The translations under genes and the position numbers were made by a program. From Clostridiaceae bacterium AF10-41 (lineage in GTDB: Bacteria > Bacillota > Clostridia > Clostridiales > Clostridiaceae), in contig JAQCTH010000047.1 of the NCBI GenBank assembly GCA_027686065.1, positions 1 to 8,343 of the forward strand: a stretch of DNA of 8,343 bases, given 5' to 3'. This document shows positions 1-6,400 of this stretch, in pieces. Below the pieces are notes generated by a model that saw nothing but the letters and a program-made list of their open reading frames with translations, was not told the DNA's origin and searched no databases. Position 1 is the stretch's first letter, and the number at the start of each line of letters is the position of its first letter.

Positions 1-38
1 TGAACGTATCCACATACTGTACAAACAAATTTCTTCAT
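1..38 (-). CDS. Rubredoxin, N-terminal fragment (gene continues beyond the window)
   Basis: Reading leftward from the ATG at 38-36 gives MKKFVCTVCGYV before the window ends. The C-x2-C-G-Y knuckle near the N-terminus is the first half of the iron-binding site of rubredoxin, a small (about 52-54 residue) cytoplasmic electron carrier with one Fe(SCys)4 centre. In anaerobes it delivers electrons to oxygen- and peroxide-reducing enzymes. An AGGAGG ribosome binding site (49-54) lies ten bases before the ATG, so the start is secure. The second Cys pair is outside the window, so a longer rubredoxin-domain protein (for example a rubrerythrin-like fusion) cannot be excluded, although the very early CxxCGY favours a stand-alone rubredoxin. 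Confidence 0.8.
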   Translation of the reverse strand, partial: MKKFVCTVCGYV

Positions 39-78
39 AATCTAAACTCCTCCTAATTTCCACATTATTTATATAATT

Positions 79-115
79 AGATTACATATAATATTTATTA
101 AATTATATATAATCT
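79..115 (-). promoter_or_regulatory. Inverted repeat in the rubredoxin leader
   Basis: Arms 79-92 and 102-115 are 14 bp each with a single mismatch, separated by a 9-nt loop, outer ends AGATTA and TAATCT. The element falls inside the predicted transcribed leader, about 25 bases upstream of the ribosome binding site. It may be a 5'-end stabilising hairpin or an operator. Being all A/T except the outer ends, the RNA hairpin would be only moderately stable. Confidence 0.35.
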
Positions 116-130
116 CTTTTCGATGTTTTT

Positions 131-159
131 ATTATATAATAATTATTATTAATTGTAAA
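131..159 (-). promoter_or_regulatory. Predicted promoter of the rubredoxin gene
   Basis: On the minus strand TTTACA (159-154) is followed after exactly 17 bases by a perfect TATAAT (136-131). This is close to the sigma-A consensus. It implies a start near 124 and a leader of about 85 nt before the rubredoxin ATG. The surrounding DNA is almost pure A/T, so chance matches are common; the spacing and the TTTACA hexamer lift it above background. Confidence 0.5.
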
Positions 160-310
160 TAGTTTTTCTTAAATTTAATTAAAAAATTTCTAATATTTAG
201 TTTATTATACTATACTTCGTAAAAATGTGATTAATTTATAATTAGATTGGATTCCTATTTACATATAATAACCTAATATATCTATAACCTAAAGAAATAT
301 AAAATTAAAA
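160..310. other. Gene-free A/T-rich stretch
   Basis: Together with the promoter and leader to its left and the inverted repeat to its right, this fills the 460-base gap between the rubredoxin gene and relQ. I see no reading frame with a ribosome binding site, no RNA gene and no clear repeat in this part on either strand. Confidence 0.5.
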
Positions 311-373
311 AATAGGTAATAAATGATAGGTGTTAGATTTTTAAAATAAAGCACCTATTACTTATTACCTATT
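305..373 (-). terminator. Long imperfect inverted repeat, likely terminator on the relQ side
   Basis: Arms 311-332 and 352-373 are 22 bases each with three mismatches and a 19-base loop. On the minus strand the hairpin is followed by TTTTTTAATTTT, the layout of a Rho-independent terminator for relQ, about 125 bases past its stop. The right arm is built of heptad-like units (C[CT]TATTA at 354-360, 361-367, 368-374), which suggests a repeat-derived sequence serving as a terminator. Stability is limited by the low G+C. Confidence 0.45.
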
Positions 374-497
374 ACCTTATTATCTATAAGATGAAAGATT
401 TTTGATTTTTCTATTTTGAACCTTGTACTCACAAAACTTACTACCACTATATTTACTATTACTTAATACCAATCACATAGCCCTATTAACTAATACA

Positions 498-1289
498 TTA
501 ATCCCTATATTTATTTACTTCTTTTTTTACTGATACTAATAGTTTATTAAGTTCGTGTATTTCGCCATCTTCTATTAGTTTATTTAATGAACTTTCATAT
601 CTGCTTGCTTCTACAAATTTACCAAGAGAAGTTAGAGTTAGTATATTATGCATTATACTTGATATTATATCAGATTTTATTTCAAATAATTTTTGAGCAT
701 CTTTTATTTCATCTTTTATATCTAACATTTGTTCATCTAACTCAAAAGCTGCATCTGCTGCCTTCTTTAATTTTTCTCTTACATTGTCAGGAAGTTGTTT
801 TTTATATTTATAATTTAAGGAATGCTCTATAGTTGCCCAGAAATTCATGGCTAGAGTTCTTATTTGGAATTCTGCTAAAATTTCTTTTTGGCCTTCTGCC
901 ATATTAACTGGATATTTTATTATCATATGGTAGCTTCTATAACCACTTTCTTTTACGCTTCTAACATAATCTTTTTCATAAAGGATTTGCATATCCTTCC
1001 TTGCTCTTAATATTTCTACAACTCTATCTATATCATCTACAAATTGACACATAATTCTAATTCCAGCTATATCTTCAATTTCATATTGAAGTCTATCTAT
1101 TGGAATTCCAAATTTATTAGCTTTTTCTAGAAGGCTTGATATCTCCTTTACCCTTCCTGTAACAAATTCTATTGGGGAATATTCATTTTTCTTTCTATAT
1201 TCTTTTCTTATGCTTCTAAGCTTTACCTTTAATTCATCTACAGCCTGCTCATAAGGCATAAAAAAACTTTTCCAATCTTGAATCACCAT
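498..1289 (-). CDS. relQ: Small alarmone synthetase, RelQ/SasB (YjbM) type, (p)ppGpp synthesis
   Basis: A single-domain (p)ppGpp synthetase that transfers pyrophosphate from ATP to GDP or GTP in the cytoplasm. The N-terminal 210 residues closely follow the B. subtilis SasB/YjbM pattern: DWKSFFMPYEQAVDELKVKL (5-24), EFVTGRVK (41-48), EDIAGIRIMCQFVDD (72-86), the substrate motif ESGYRSYH (114-121) and EFQIRTLAMNFWATIEH (140-156) with the catalytic E140 and Q142. No HD hydrolase, TGS or ACT domain is present, so it can only synthesise. The segments EFVTGR and AMN correspond to those lining the allosteric alarmone site of the SasB tetramer. At 263 residues it is about 50 longer than the usual 211; the extra tail (about 212-263) is charged and probably helical. 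The ATG is preceded by AGGGTGATG, an acceptable ribosome binding site. It is monocistronic. Confidence 0.93.
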   Translation of the reverse strand: MVIQDWKSFFMPYEQAVDELKVKLRSIRKEYRKKNEYSPIEFVTGRVKEISSLLEKANKFGIPIDRLQYEIEDIAGIRIMCQFVDDIDRVVEILRARKDMQILYEKDYVRSVKESGYRSYHMIIKYPVNMAEGQKEILAEFQIRTLAMNFWATIEHSLNYKYKKQLPDNVREKLKKAADAAFELDEQMLDIKDEIKDAQKLFEIKSDIISSIMHNILTLTSLGKFVEASRYESSLNKLIEDGEIHELNKLLVSVKKEVNKYRD

Positions 1290-1322
1290 ATTTCATCACC
1301 CTTTTCAAACTTCACCTTAATT

Positions 1323-1351
1323 ATTATATCAAAAATCTTTTAATGTGTAAT
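1323..1351 (-). promoter_or_regulatory. Predicted extended -10 promoter of relQ
   Basis: The minus strand carries TGATATAAT (1331-1323), a perfect -10 with the extended TGn, and ATTACA (1351-1346, four of six matches to the -35 consensus) at 17-bp spacing. Transcription would start near 1316, leaving a leader of about 27 nt before the ATG. Confidence 0.5.
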
Positions 1352-1361
1352 CAAATTGTTA

Positions 1362-1388
1362 ATTGAAATAAATATAATTTATTTCAAT
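1362..1388. promoter_or_regulatory. Perfect palindrome between divergent promoters, candidate shared operator
   Basis: Arms ATTGAAATAAAT (1362-1373) and ATTTATTTCAAT (1377-1388) are perfect 12-bp inverted repeats around a 3-bp centre. It sits upstream of the -35 of both predicted divergent promoters, a position typical of a shared activator or repressor site. It does not match a Fur, PerR or Crp consensus that I can name. A/T-rich palindromes arise easily by chance, but perfect 12-bp arms that include a G/C pair are less common. Confidence 0.35.
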
Positions 1389-1409
1389 ATTTTATTTGTA
1401 AATGTTTTA

Positions 1410-1438
1410 TAAACAAACTATATACAATATGATATAAT
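1410..1438 (+). promoter_or_regulatory. Predicted promoter of the DUF2225-chemoreceptor operon
   Basis: TGATATAAT (1430-1438) gives a perfect extended -10, with TAAACA (1410-1415, four of six) at 17-bp spacing. The predicted leader is about 140 nt. A second, weaker candidate nearer the gene (TTAACT 1533-1538, TTATAT 1556-1561, 17-bp spacing) cannot be excluded. Confidence 0.42.
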
Positions 1439-1484
1439 TATATATAAGTTGCAATAAAACTTTAACATTTAATTAGTATAAATT

Positions 1485-1521
1485 GTTTTGCACCTATACT
1501 ATAAATTTTGCGTTGCAAAAC
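1485..1521 (+). promoter_or_regulatory. Hairpin in the leader of the DUF2225 gene
   Basis: GTTTTGCA (1485-1492) and TGCAAAAC (1514-1521) form a perfect 8-bp stem with a 21-nt loop inside the predicted leader. It is directly followed by CCTCCTC and a TTGTTAACTGTCAATT stretch that resembles, in reverse orientation, the CAGTTAACAGTT motif in the repeat at 8093-8190. It may be a degenerate intergenic repeat rather than a regulator. Confidence 0.3.
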
Positions 1522-1586
1522 CTCCTCAATTGTTAACTGTCAATTATTAATTAAATTATATATGTAAAAATTAGAGGTGATAACTT

Positions 1587-2309
1587 ATGATAAAGAATTC
1601 AGCAGATATAGATGCTAAAGATTCAATAAATAAAGACGATAATAGTAACACAATTAAAAGTTTATTTCTTAAAGAAGTATCCTGTCCAGTTTGTAAAAAT
1701 TCATTTAGAACAGCAAGTGTAAAGGTTAATGCACCTAGAATTGCATCAAGGGACTCAGATTTATTTTTAAGATACTCTGTTATAAATCCTTACCTTTATG
1801 AGGTCTGGCTATGCCCAAATTGTGGTTATGCAGCTTTAAAAATAGATTTTACTAAAATAAGAGAGTTTCAAATAAAACTTGTTAAAGAAAAAATAACACC
1901 TAAATGGGTTAATCGTGAATATGATATTCCTTTTACTGAAAAAATTGCAATTGAAAGATATAAACTAGCTTTACTTAATGCCTTAGTCATTGAAAGTAAA
2001 AATAGTACAAAGGCTATGATTTGTTTGAAAATTGCTTGGATGTATAGGTTACTAATGGATGAAGCTAATGAAAGAAATTATATAAAGCAATCATTGGTAG
2101 CTTTTAATGATACATTTATAAATGAAAAACTTCCAGTTTATGGACTAGATAGATTTTCTATCATGTTTCTTATAGGTGAGCTACATAGAAGAATAGGGGA
2201 AGATTCCTTAGCTCTTAGATGGTTTTCGGAGGTTATTACATCTATAGGTGCTCCCCAAAAAGTAAAAGAAATGGCTAGGGATGGAAAAGATAAAATTAGG
2301 AGGTACTAA
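1587..2309 (+). CDS. DUF2225 family protein with a zinc-ribbon-like N-terminus
   Basis: A 240-residue soluble protein matching the DUF2225 pattern. An N-terminal C33-P-V-C36 and a second C76-P-N-C79 with the following GYAA probably bind zinc; the spacing of 40 residues includes the family's D-S-D-L-F-x-R-Y...[11 protein letters not shown] stretch. The remainder (about 110-240) is helical and looks like TPR-type repeats (for example [45 protein letters not shown]). The biochemical function of the family is unknown, and I do not assign one. The ATG is supported by AGAGGTGA nine bases upstream. The stop codon is one base before the next ATG, so the two genes are almost certainly cotranscribed and translationally coupled. 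There is no signal peptide or membrane segment. Confidence 0.85.
   Translation: MIKNSADIDAKDSINKDDNSNTIKSLFLKEVSCPVCKNSFRTASVKVNAPRIASRDSDLFLRYSVINPYLYEVWLCPNCGYAALKIDFTKIREFQIKLVKEKITPKWVNREYDIPFTEKIAIERYKLALLNALVIESKNSTKAMICLKIAWMYRLLMDEANERNYIKQSLVAFNDTFINEKLPVYGLDRFSIMFLIGELHRRIGEDSLALRWFSEVITSIGAPQKVKEMARDGKDKIRRY
2298..2303 (+). promoter_or_regulatory. Ribosome binding site fixing the chemoreceptor start at 2311
   Basis: AGGAGG lies seven bases before the ATG at 2311, inside the end of the DUF2225 gene. The in-frame ATG at 2281, which would add ten residues, has no comparable site upstream, so 2311 is preferred. Confidence 0.8.
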
Positions 2310-2310
2310 A

Positions 2311-3279
2311 ATGGGTTTATTTTCTAAATCAAAAAAGAAGGCAGTCGACAATACAAACGAAAATATCTCTAATGAGTTTGTATCAAACAGTATCAATGAA
2401 AAGGAAAATACAAGTGAGAATCTAAAAAATGAAATGGTAATGCTAAGTGAAACTAGCTCTAGTATATCTAGTGCTATTCAAGATGTTAATAGCTCATTAT
2501 CTAATTTAACTAATGCTACTCTTACTCAAGCAGAAGAAATTAATAATGTAAATGGCATTTTAGAAAACTTTAATACTCGTATGGAGCAATTAGCTTATAA
2601 TGTTACTAATGTTCAAATAACAGTTTTAGATACAGATAAAGTGGCTGATGAAGGTTTAAATACTTTCACTGACTTAGACGAATCATTAAAGTCTTTACAA
2701 CATGCGTTTACAATAGTTAGCGCAACAGTAAATTCTCTTGTTTCAAAGCTAGAATCTGTAAATACAATAACAGATTCTATAAGTCAGATTGCAAGTCAAA
2801 CTAACCTACTTTCTCTTAATGCTGCAATAGAAGCTGCAAGAGCTGGGGAGGCTGGTAGAGGTTTCTCTGTAGTAGCCGGTGAAGTTAGAAAACTTGCTGA
2901 AAACTCAAAGCAATCTGTTGAAAGTATCACTAAAATATTGGATGATATAAAATCTGATATACTTGATACTTCAAAGGCTATGCAAGCTGGTAGCTCTGCA
3001 ATAGATAATCAACAAAAAACATTAATTAGCACTAAGGGAAGCTTTACGAATATAAAATCATCTATAAGTGATTCTATTAAAGAAATAGATGACTGCATAG
3101 GAAACTTAACAATAGCTTCTTCTGAAAAAGATGATGTTTTAGCTATAATAGAAAAAGTTTCTACTCTTTCACAAGAACATTCTGCTTTATGTGAAGAAAT
3201 CGCTGCAAATATGGATATTCAAACAACGAGTTTAGAAAAACTTGATTCAACTATATCTTTATTAAATTCTGAAATTTAA
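2311..3279 (+). CDS. Soluble methyl-accepting chemotaxis-like signalling protein
   Basis: A 322-residue cytoplasmic receptor-type protein. It consists of a long helical coiled-coil hairpin whose tip is the hallmark chemoreceptor sequence: [20 protein letters not shown] (150-169) followed by [19 protein letters not shown] (169-187). This is the part that contacts CheA and CheW in known chemoreceptors. There is no transmembrane segment, HAMP, PAS, Cache or other sensor domain. The N-terminus ([10 protein letters not shown]) is short and basic, and about 40 polar residues lead into the coiled coil. The tip differs slightly from canonical (LLSLN for LLALN, VVAGEV for VVADEV). It forms an operon with the DUF2225 gene and ends at the terminator at 3314. 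With no ligand domain, its input must come from a partner, possibly DUF2225 (inference). It need not act in motility. Confidence 0.88.
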   Translation: MGLFSKSKKKAVDNTNENISNEFVSNSINEKENTSENLKNEMVMLSETSSSISSAIQDVNSSLSNLTNATLTQAEEINNVNGILENFNTRMEQLAYNVTNVQITVLDTDKVADEGLNTFTDLDESLKSLQHAFTIVSATVNSLVSKLESVNTITDSISQIASQTNLLSLNAAIEAARAGEAGRGFSVVAGEVRKLAENSKQSVESITKILDDIKSDILDTSKAMQAGSSAIDNQQKTLISTKGSFTNIKSSISDSIKEIDDCIGNLTIASSEKDDVLAIIEKVSTLSQEHSALCEEIAANMDIQTTSLEKLDSTISLLNSEI

Positions 3280-3313
3280 AATCATTTATATATAATTTAT
3301 ATAAATAATAAAT

Positions 3314-3364
3314 GGTTGTACACAACTATTTTAATTATATTAGTTGTGTACAGCCTTATATTTT
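3314..3364 (+). terminator. Rho-independent terminator after the chemoreceptor gene, probably bidirectional
   Basis: A 15-bp stem (3314-3328 with 3341-3355, GGTTGTACACAACTA on the left, one G-U pair) encloses a 12-nt loop and is followed by TTATATTTT. It is the most stable hairpin in the window. It lies between convergent genes, and on the minus strand is followed by a T-rich ATTTATTATTTATA, so it may also end the CoA-disulfide reductase fusion transcript. Confidence 0.85.
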
Positions 3365-3392
3365 AATTATTCATAAGTATCTTTTAATATAT

Positions 3393-3417
3393 AATTTATT
3401 TATTAAATAAATAAATT
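3393..3417. repeat. All-A/T palindrome across the stop codon of the fusion gene
   Basis: Perfect 12-bp arms (3393-3404 and 3406-3417) around one base cover the last four codons and the stop. The hairpin would be weak. It may only reflect TTTAT-type repetition, or be a 3'-end processing aid ahead of the terminator at 3314-3355. Confidence 0.4.
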
Positions 3418-5874
3418 AACATTAGCATCATCTGCTTCACCAAGATAGTATCCAACTCCACCATAAGTTATTCCATCTATTAACTCTTCCTTTTTTATTC
3501 CCATAACATCCATAGACATTGTGCAGGCTACTACTTCTACACCATTTTTTATAGCTGCATCCATTAACTCTTCTAATGATTGGATATTTTTATTTTCCAT
3601 GACTCCTCTAATCATTTTAGCACCCATTCCACCCATATTCATTCTTGATAATCCAAGTTTTTTACTACCTCTTGGCATCATCATTCCAAAAGCTTTTTCT
3701 ATTATATTTTTAGGTGCTTTTATTTTTTCAGGCTTTCTTAAAATATTTAACCCCCAGAATGTAAAGAACATAGTTACCTTTTTTCCCATTGTTGCTGCTC
3801 CGTTGGCAATTATAAATGAAGCAATTGCTTTATCTAAGTCACCACTAAACACAACCATGGTTTGACCATTTTTACTTGGAACTGTAGTACAAGTATTAGA
3901 AACTTCAGCTCCAGATAAAATTTGATCTGAGCATTTCATAATTGTTGCTTCTATAATTCCTTTATTCTTGTCTAAATTCATAAGCCTATTATTGGTTTTC
4001 CTAGTCCATGCCTCTATATCTCTGCAAAATCCCTCATCTGATACCTTTACTTTCAAAACTTCTCCATCGCTCATATCATCCATGGTTGCCTTTACCTGCA
4101 TTAGAGGCCCTGGACAAGATAACCCAGTTGCATTCAACTCTCTTACTTTATCAGCAGCTACTTCTCTCATTACAGAATCCCTCTCCTCACTATTATCTAT
4201 ATCATCACTTTTTCTGTCTAACACTTTAGCCTTATAATTCCAATTTACATAAGACTTATACCCACCATTTAAGTTTCTAGCTTTAAATCCATTAGCTTTT
4301 AATATTCTTGCTGCTATATATCCTCTAATTCCTACTGCACAATAAATTAAAATTTCTTTTTCTTTATCCAACTTATCTAAATTATCTCTTAAATCATTAA
4401 CAGGTATATTTATTGAATTTGCTATTTTCCCAAGTTCTACTTCTTGTGCATCTCTTGTATCTAATAATATTTGTTTTGACTCATCAAATTTATCCAACTC
4501 TTCTATGTTTATAACATCTACTAATCCTCTGTTTTGGTTTTGAGCTATAAATCCAGCCATATTTGCAGGAGATTTTGCTGATAAAAACGGTGGTGCATAT
4601 GCAAGTTCTAGCTCTGCTAAATCCTCCATTGTTCCACCAAACTTAATTGATGTTGCTATTACATCTATAAATTTATCAACACCCTCATATCCTAGAGCTT
4701 GAGCTCCTAAAATTTTTCCTTCACTGTCATATATAACCTTTATTGTTAAAGGTGTTGCATCTGGATAATATCCAGCATGATTCATAGGATGAAGATATAC
4801 CTTATTAAATTTAATTCCATATCTACTTAAAGTTCTTTCATTATTTCCTGTAGATGCTGCTACCATATCAAAGATCTTTATTATTGATGTCCCTAATGTT
4901 CCTTTATATACAGAGTTTAGCCCTGCTACATTGTCAGCTATTATTCTTCCTTGCTTATTAGCTGGTCCTGCAAGTGGTATAAATGCTTCTTTTCCATTTA
5001 CATAATCTTTTACAATTACCGCATCTCCTGCTGCATATACCCCTTCTTTATTTGTTCTCATATACTCATCTACTACTATATGTCCTCTTTCACCAAGCTC
5101 TATACCGCTATCTCTTATAAATATAGTATCTGGTGTTACTCCAATAGCTGAGACAACCATATCAACCAATATTTCTTTTCCGCTTTCTAATCTAACCTTT
5201 ATTAGCTTACCTACTTCTTCAAATCCATTAACTTTCTCATTCAACATTATACTTATATCATTTGAGTTTAACTCTTTTTCCATTAGACTTGAAAATTCTG
5301 AATCAAAAGGTGCCATAACATGTGGTGCTGCTTCTACTAAAGTTACTTCAATTCCTCTTTCCTTCAAATTCTCTGCCATTTCTATTCCTATAAATCCACC
5401 ACCAATAACAACAGCAGATTTAGTGTCTTTAGAATCTACAAGGGCTTTTACTTTATCTATATCTGCAACATTTCTAACAGTAAATATTTTATCACTATCT
5501 ATTCCTGGCAAATTAGGTTTTATTGGTTTAGCTCCTGGTGCTAAAATTAAATAGTCATAATTCTCTTCGTATTCTTCATTATTTAATTTTTTTACTTTTA
5601 CTTTTTTATCATCCGTATTAATTTGTACAACTTCACTATTAATTCTTACATCTATATTAAATCTGCTTTTCATTTTTTCAGGTGTTTGAAGTAATAGTGC
5701 ATCTCTTTCTTTTATTACTTCTCCAACATAATAAGGAAGTCCACAGTTTGCAAAAGAAATATATTCTCCCTTTTCAAACATTACTATCTCTATATTTTCA
5801 TCTAATCTTCTAAGTCTTGCTGCTGCAGAGGCTCCGCCTGCAACTCCACCAACTATTAAAACTTTTTTATTCAT
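3403..5874 (-). CDS. Four-domain sulfur-transfer fusion: CoA-disulfide reductase, rhodanese, TusA, DsrE2
   Basis: An 823-residue soluble flavoprotein fusion. Residues 1-320 are a two-dinucleotide-binding reductase: FAD loop GGVAGGASAA (9-18), active-site C44 in SFANCGLPYY, NAD(P)H loop VIGGGFIGIE (156-165), FAD motif AAGDA (281-285). Residues 325-445 are the dimerisation domain with the CoA-disulfide reductase motif YAPPF (426-430). A rhodanese domain follows (about 455-550) with catalytic C512 in CAVGIR. A TusA domain (about 578-645) has the sulfur-carrying CPGP (C587). A DsrE2-type domain (about 672-823) has FSGDLDKAIASFIIANGAA and conserved C784 in ACTMSMDVMG. The family reduces CoA disulfide or CoA/thiol persulfides with NAD(P)H; the last three domains are sulfane-sulfur carriers. 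AGGAGG six bases before the ATG supports the start. All expected cysteines are present. The true substrate and sulfur acceptor are not visible in the sequence. Confidence 0.93.
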   Translation of the reverse strand: MNKKVLIVGGVAGGASAAARLRRLDENIEIVMFEKGEYISFANCGLPYYVGEVIKERDALLLQTPEKMKSRFNIDVRINSEVVQINTDDKKVKVKKLNNEEYEENYDYLILAPGAKPIKPNLPGIDSDKIFTVRNVADIDKVKALVDSKDTKSAVVIGGGFIGIEMAENLKERGIEVTLVEAAPHVMAPFDSEFSSLMEKELNSNDISIMLNEKVNGFEEVGKLIKVRLESGKEILVDMVVSAIGVTPDTIFIRDSGIELGERGHIVVDEYMRTNKEGVYAAGDAVIVKDYVNGKEAFIPLAGPANKQGRIIADNVAGLNSVYKGTLGTSIIKIFDMVAASTGNNERTLSRYGIKFNKVYLHPMNHAGYYPDATPLTIKVIYDSEGKILGAQALGYEGVDKFIDVIATSIKFGGTMEDLAELELAYAPPFLSAKSPANMAGFIAQNQNRGLVDVINIEELDKFDESKQILLDTRDAQEVELGKIANSINIPVNDLRDNLDKLDKEKEILIYCAVGIRGYIAARILKANGFKARNLNGGYKSYVNWNYKAKVLDRKSDDIDNSEERDSVMREVAADKVRELNATGLSCPGPLMQVKATMDDMSDGEVLKVKVSDEGFCRDIEAWTRKTNNRLMNLDKNKGIIEATIMKCSDQILSGAEVSNTCTTVPSKNGQTMVVFSGDLDKAIASFIIANGAATMGKKVTMFFTFWGLNILRKPEKIKAPKNIIEKAFGMMMPRGSKKLGLSRMNMGGMGAKMIRGVMENKNIQSLEELMDAAIKNGVEVVACTMSMDVMGIKKEELIDGITYGGVGYYLGEADDANVNLFI

Positions 5875-5939
5875 TGAAATCCTCCTAAATTTAGATATAT
5901 TATTTTATTTAAAATTTTATATTGAATCCATTTATTAGT

Positions 5940-5968
5940 ATATTAAAATAATACGATATTAATTTCAA
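5940..5968 (-). promoter_or_regulatory. Candidate promoter of the fusion gene, overlapping a palindrome
   Basis: On the minus strand TTGAAA (5968-5963) and TAATAT (5945-5940) are 17 bp apart. The -35 hexamer is part of the perfect 12-bp palindrome TTCAAATTTGAA (5964-5975), a plausible operator position for repression. The predicted start near 5933 leaves a leader of about 58 nt. Confidence 0.35.
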
Positions 5969-5974
5969 ATTTGA

Positions 5975-5999
5975 AGAACAGCTAGCTTTAAGCTGTTCT
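5975..5999 (-). promoter_or_regulatory. Intercistronic hairpin between arsR and the fusion gene
   Basis: AGAACAGCT (5975-5983) pairs perfectly with AGCTGTTCT (5991-5999) around a 7-nt loop, forming a 9-bp stem that is G/C-rich for this window. It is about 50 bases past the arsR stop. The T-run that follows on the minus strand is poor (TCAAATTTG), so it is at best a weak terminator or attenuator that lets part of the arsR transcript reach the fusion gene, or an mRNA-processing site. Confidence 0.45.
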
Positions 6000-6047
6000 A
6001 ACCTTTTAAGTAATTAAACTAATACTATATAATCTTAATATTACCTT

Positions 6048-6323
6048 TTATATAAGAGCTTGTATAATTTTTTCTGCTCTTTCATCTACTACTTCATAAA
6101 CTATTTCAAGCCCGTTTCTTTCACCCTTAATTATTCCTACACTCTTTAATTTTTGGAGATGTTGAGAAATTGTAGATTGAGGCATACCTAAACAACTATG
6201 CATATAAGTTACATTGCAAGAACCTTTTCCTAAAAGATTTTTTACTATACAAAGCCTAACTGGATGAGCTAAAACTTTTAAAAATTCTGCTACATCTTCG
6301 TATTGCTTATAATTACTATCCAA
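6048..6323 (-). CDS. ArsR/SmtB family winged-helix repressor
   Basis: A small cytoplasmic dimeric DNA-binding protein, 91 residues from the preferred TTG start. The family core is clear: VAEFLKVLAHPVRLCIVKNLL (11-31), the recognition helix around MPQSTISQHLQKLKSVGIIKG (47-67) and the wing with RNGLEIVYEV (69-78). It has three cysteines: C25, C36 and C44. C36 sits close to where ArsR carries its first arsenic-ligand cysteine, but the CxC metal motif is absent. The Cys pair of the persulfide sensors BigR and SqrR is not reproduced exactly, because the C-terminal one is missing. The inducer is therefore open: thiol chemistry on C36/C44 or a metal. Position directly upstream of the CoA-disulfide reductase fusion suggests it controls that gene, and probably itself. 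An alternative GTG start at 6341 would give 97 residues. Confidence 0.88.
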   Translation of the reverse strand: MDSNYKQYEDVAEFLKVLAHPVRLCIVKNLLGKGSCNVTYMHSCLGMPQSTISQHLQKLKSVGIIKGERNGLEIVYEVVDERAEKIIQALI

Positions 6324-6326
6324 GAT

Positions 6327-6335
6327 ATCACCTCT
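6327..6335 (-). promoter_or_regulatory. Ribosome binding site favouring a TTG start for arsR
   Basis: AGAGGTGAT (6335-6327) lies with AGAGG seven bases before the TTG at 6323-6321. The upstream GTG at 6341 has only A/T sequence before it and would place this site inside the coding region, so TTG is the better start. Confidence 0.65.
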
Positions 6336-6354
6336 TCTCACTTATTATATTTAT

Positions 6355-6382
6355 TGTATATTAATTGTTATTAATATGTCAA
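6355..6382 (-). promoter_or_regulatory. Proximal arsR promoter with embedded palindromic operator
   Basis: A perfect TTGACA (6382-6377) and TATACA (6360-6355) are 16 bp apart on the minus strand. Between and touching them is the palindrome ATATTAAT-N4-ATTAATAT (6358-6377), 8-bp perfect arms. A repressor bound there would block polymerase directly, the usual arrangement for ArsR-family autoregulation. Confidence 0.6.
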
Positions 6383-6400
6383 TAATATTACTATATTCAA

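Noticed and set aside
587..832. Plus-strand frame of 81 codons inside relQ
   Set aside because: It lies wholly within the clearly identified relQ gene on the other strand and gives a leucine/tyrosine-rich translation typical of antisense reading.
1446..1526. Minus-strand GAGGAGG followed by a short TTG-initiated frame
   Set aside because: The gap between the site and TTG is only about two bases, the frame is under 20 codons, and it lies in a likely repeat.
1521..1577. CCTCCTC in the DUF2225 leader pairing with the ribosome binding site
   Set aside because: Only four contiguous pairs form (CCTC with GAGG), too few to support a translational switch.
2208..2396. Minus-strand frame of 62 codons
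   Set aside because: It overlaps the DUF2225-chemoreceptor junction, has no recognisable motif, and is antisense to two well-supported genes.
3521..5151. Four plus-strand frames of 66 to 114 codons
   Set aside because: All are antisense to the 823-residue fusion, whose domains are continuous across the whole region.
6048..6323. Arsenic-resistance operon
   Set aside because: The ArsR-family protein lacks the CxC metal motif and no arsenate reductase or arsenite pump gene is nearby.
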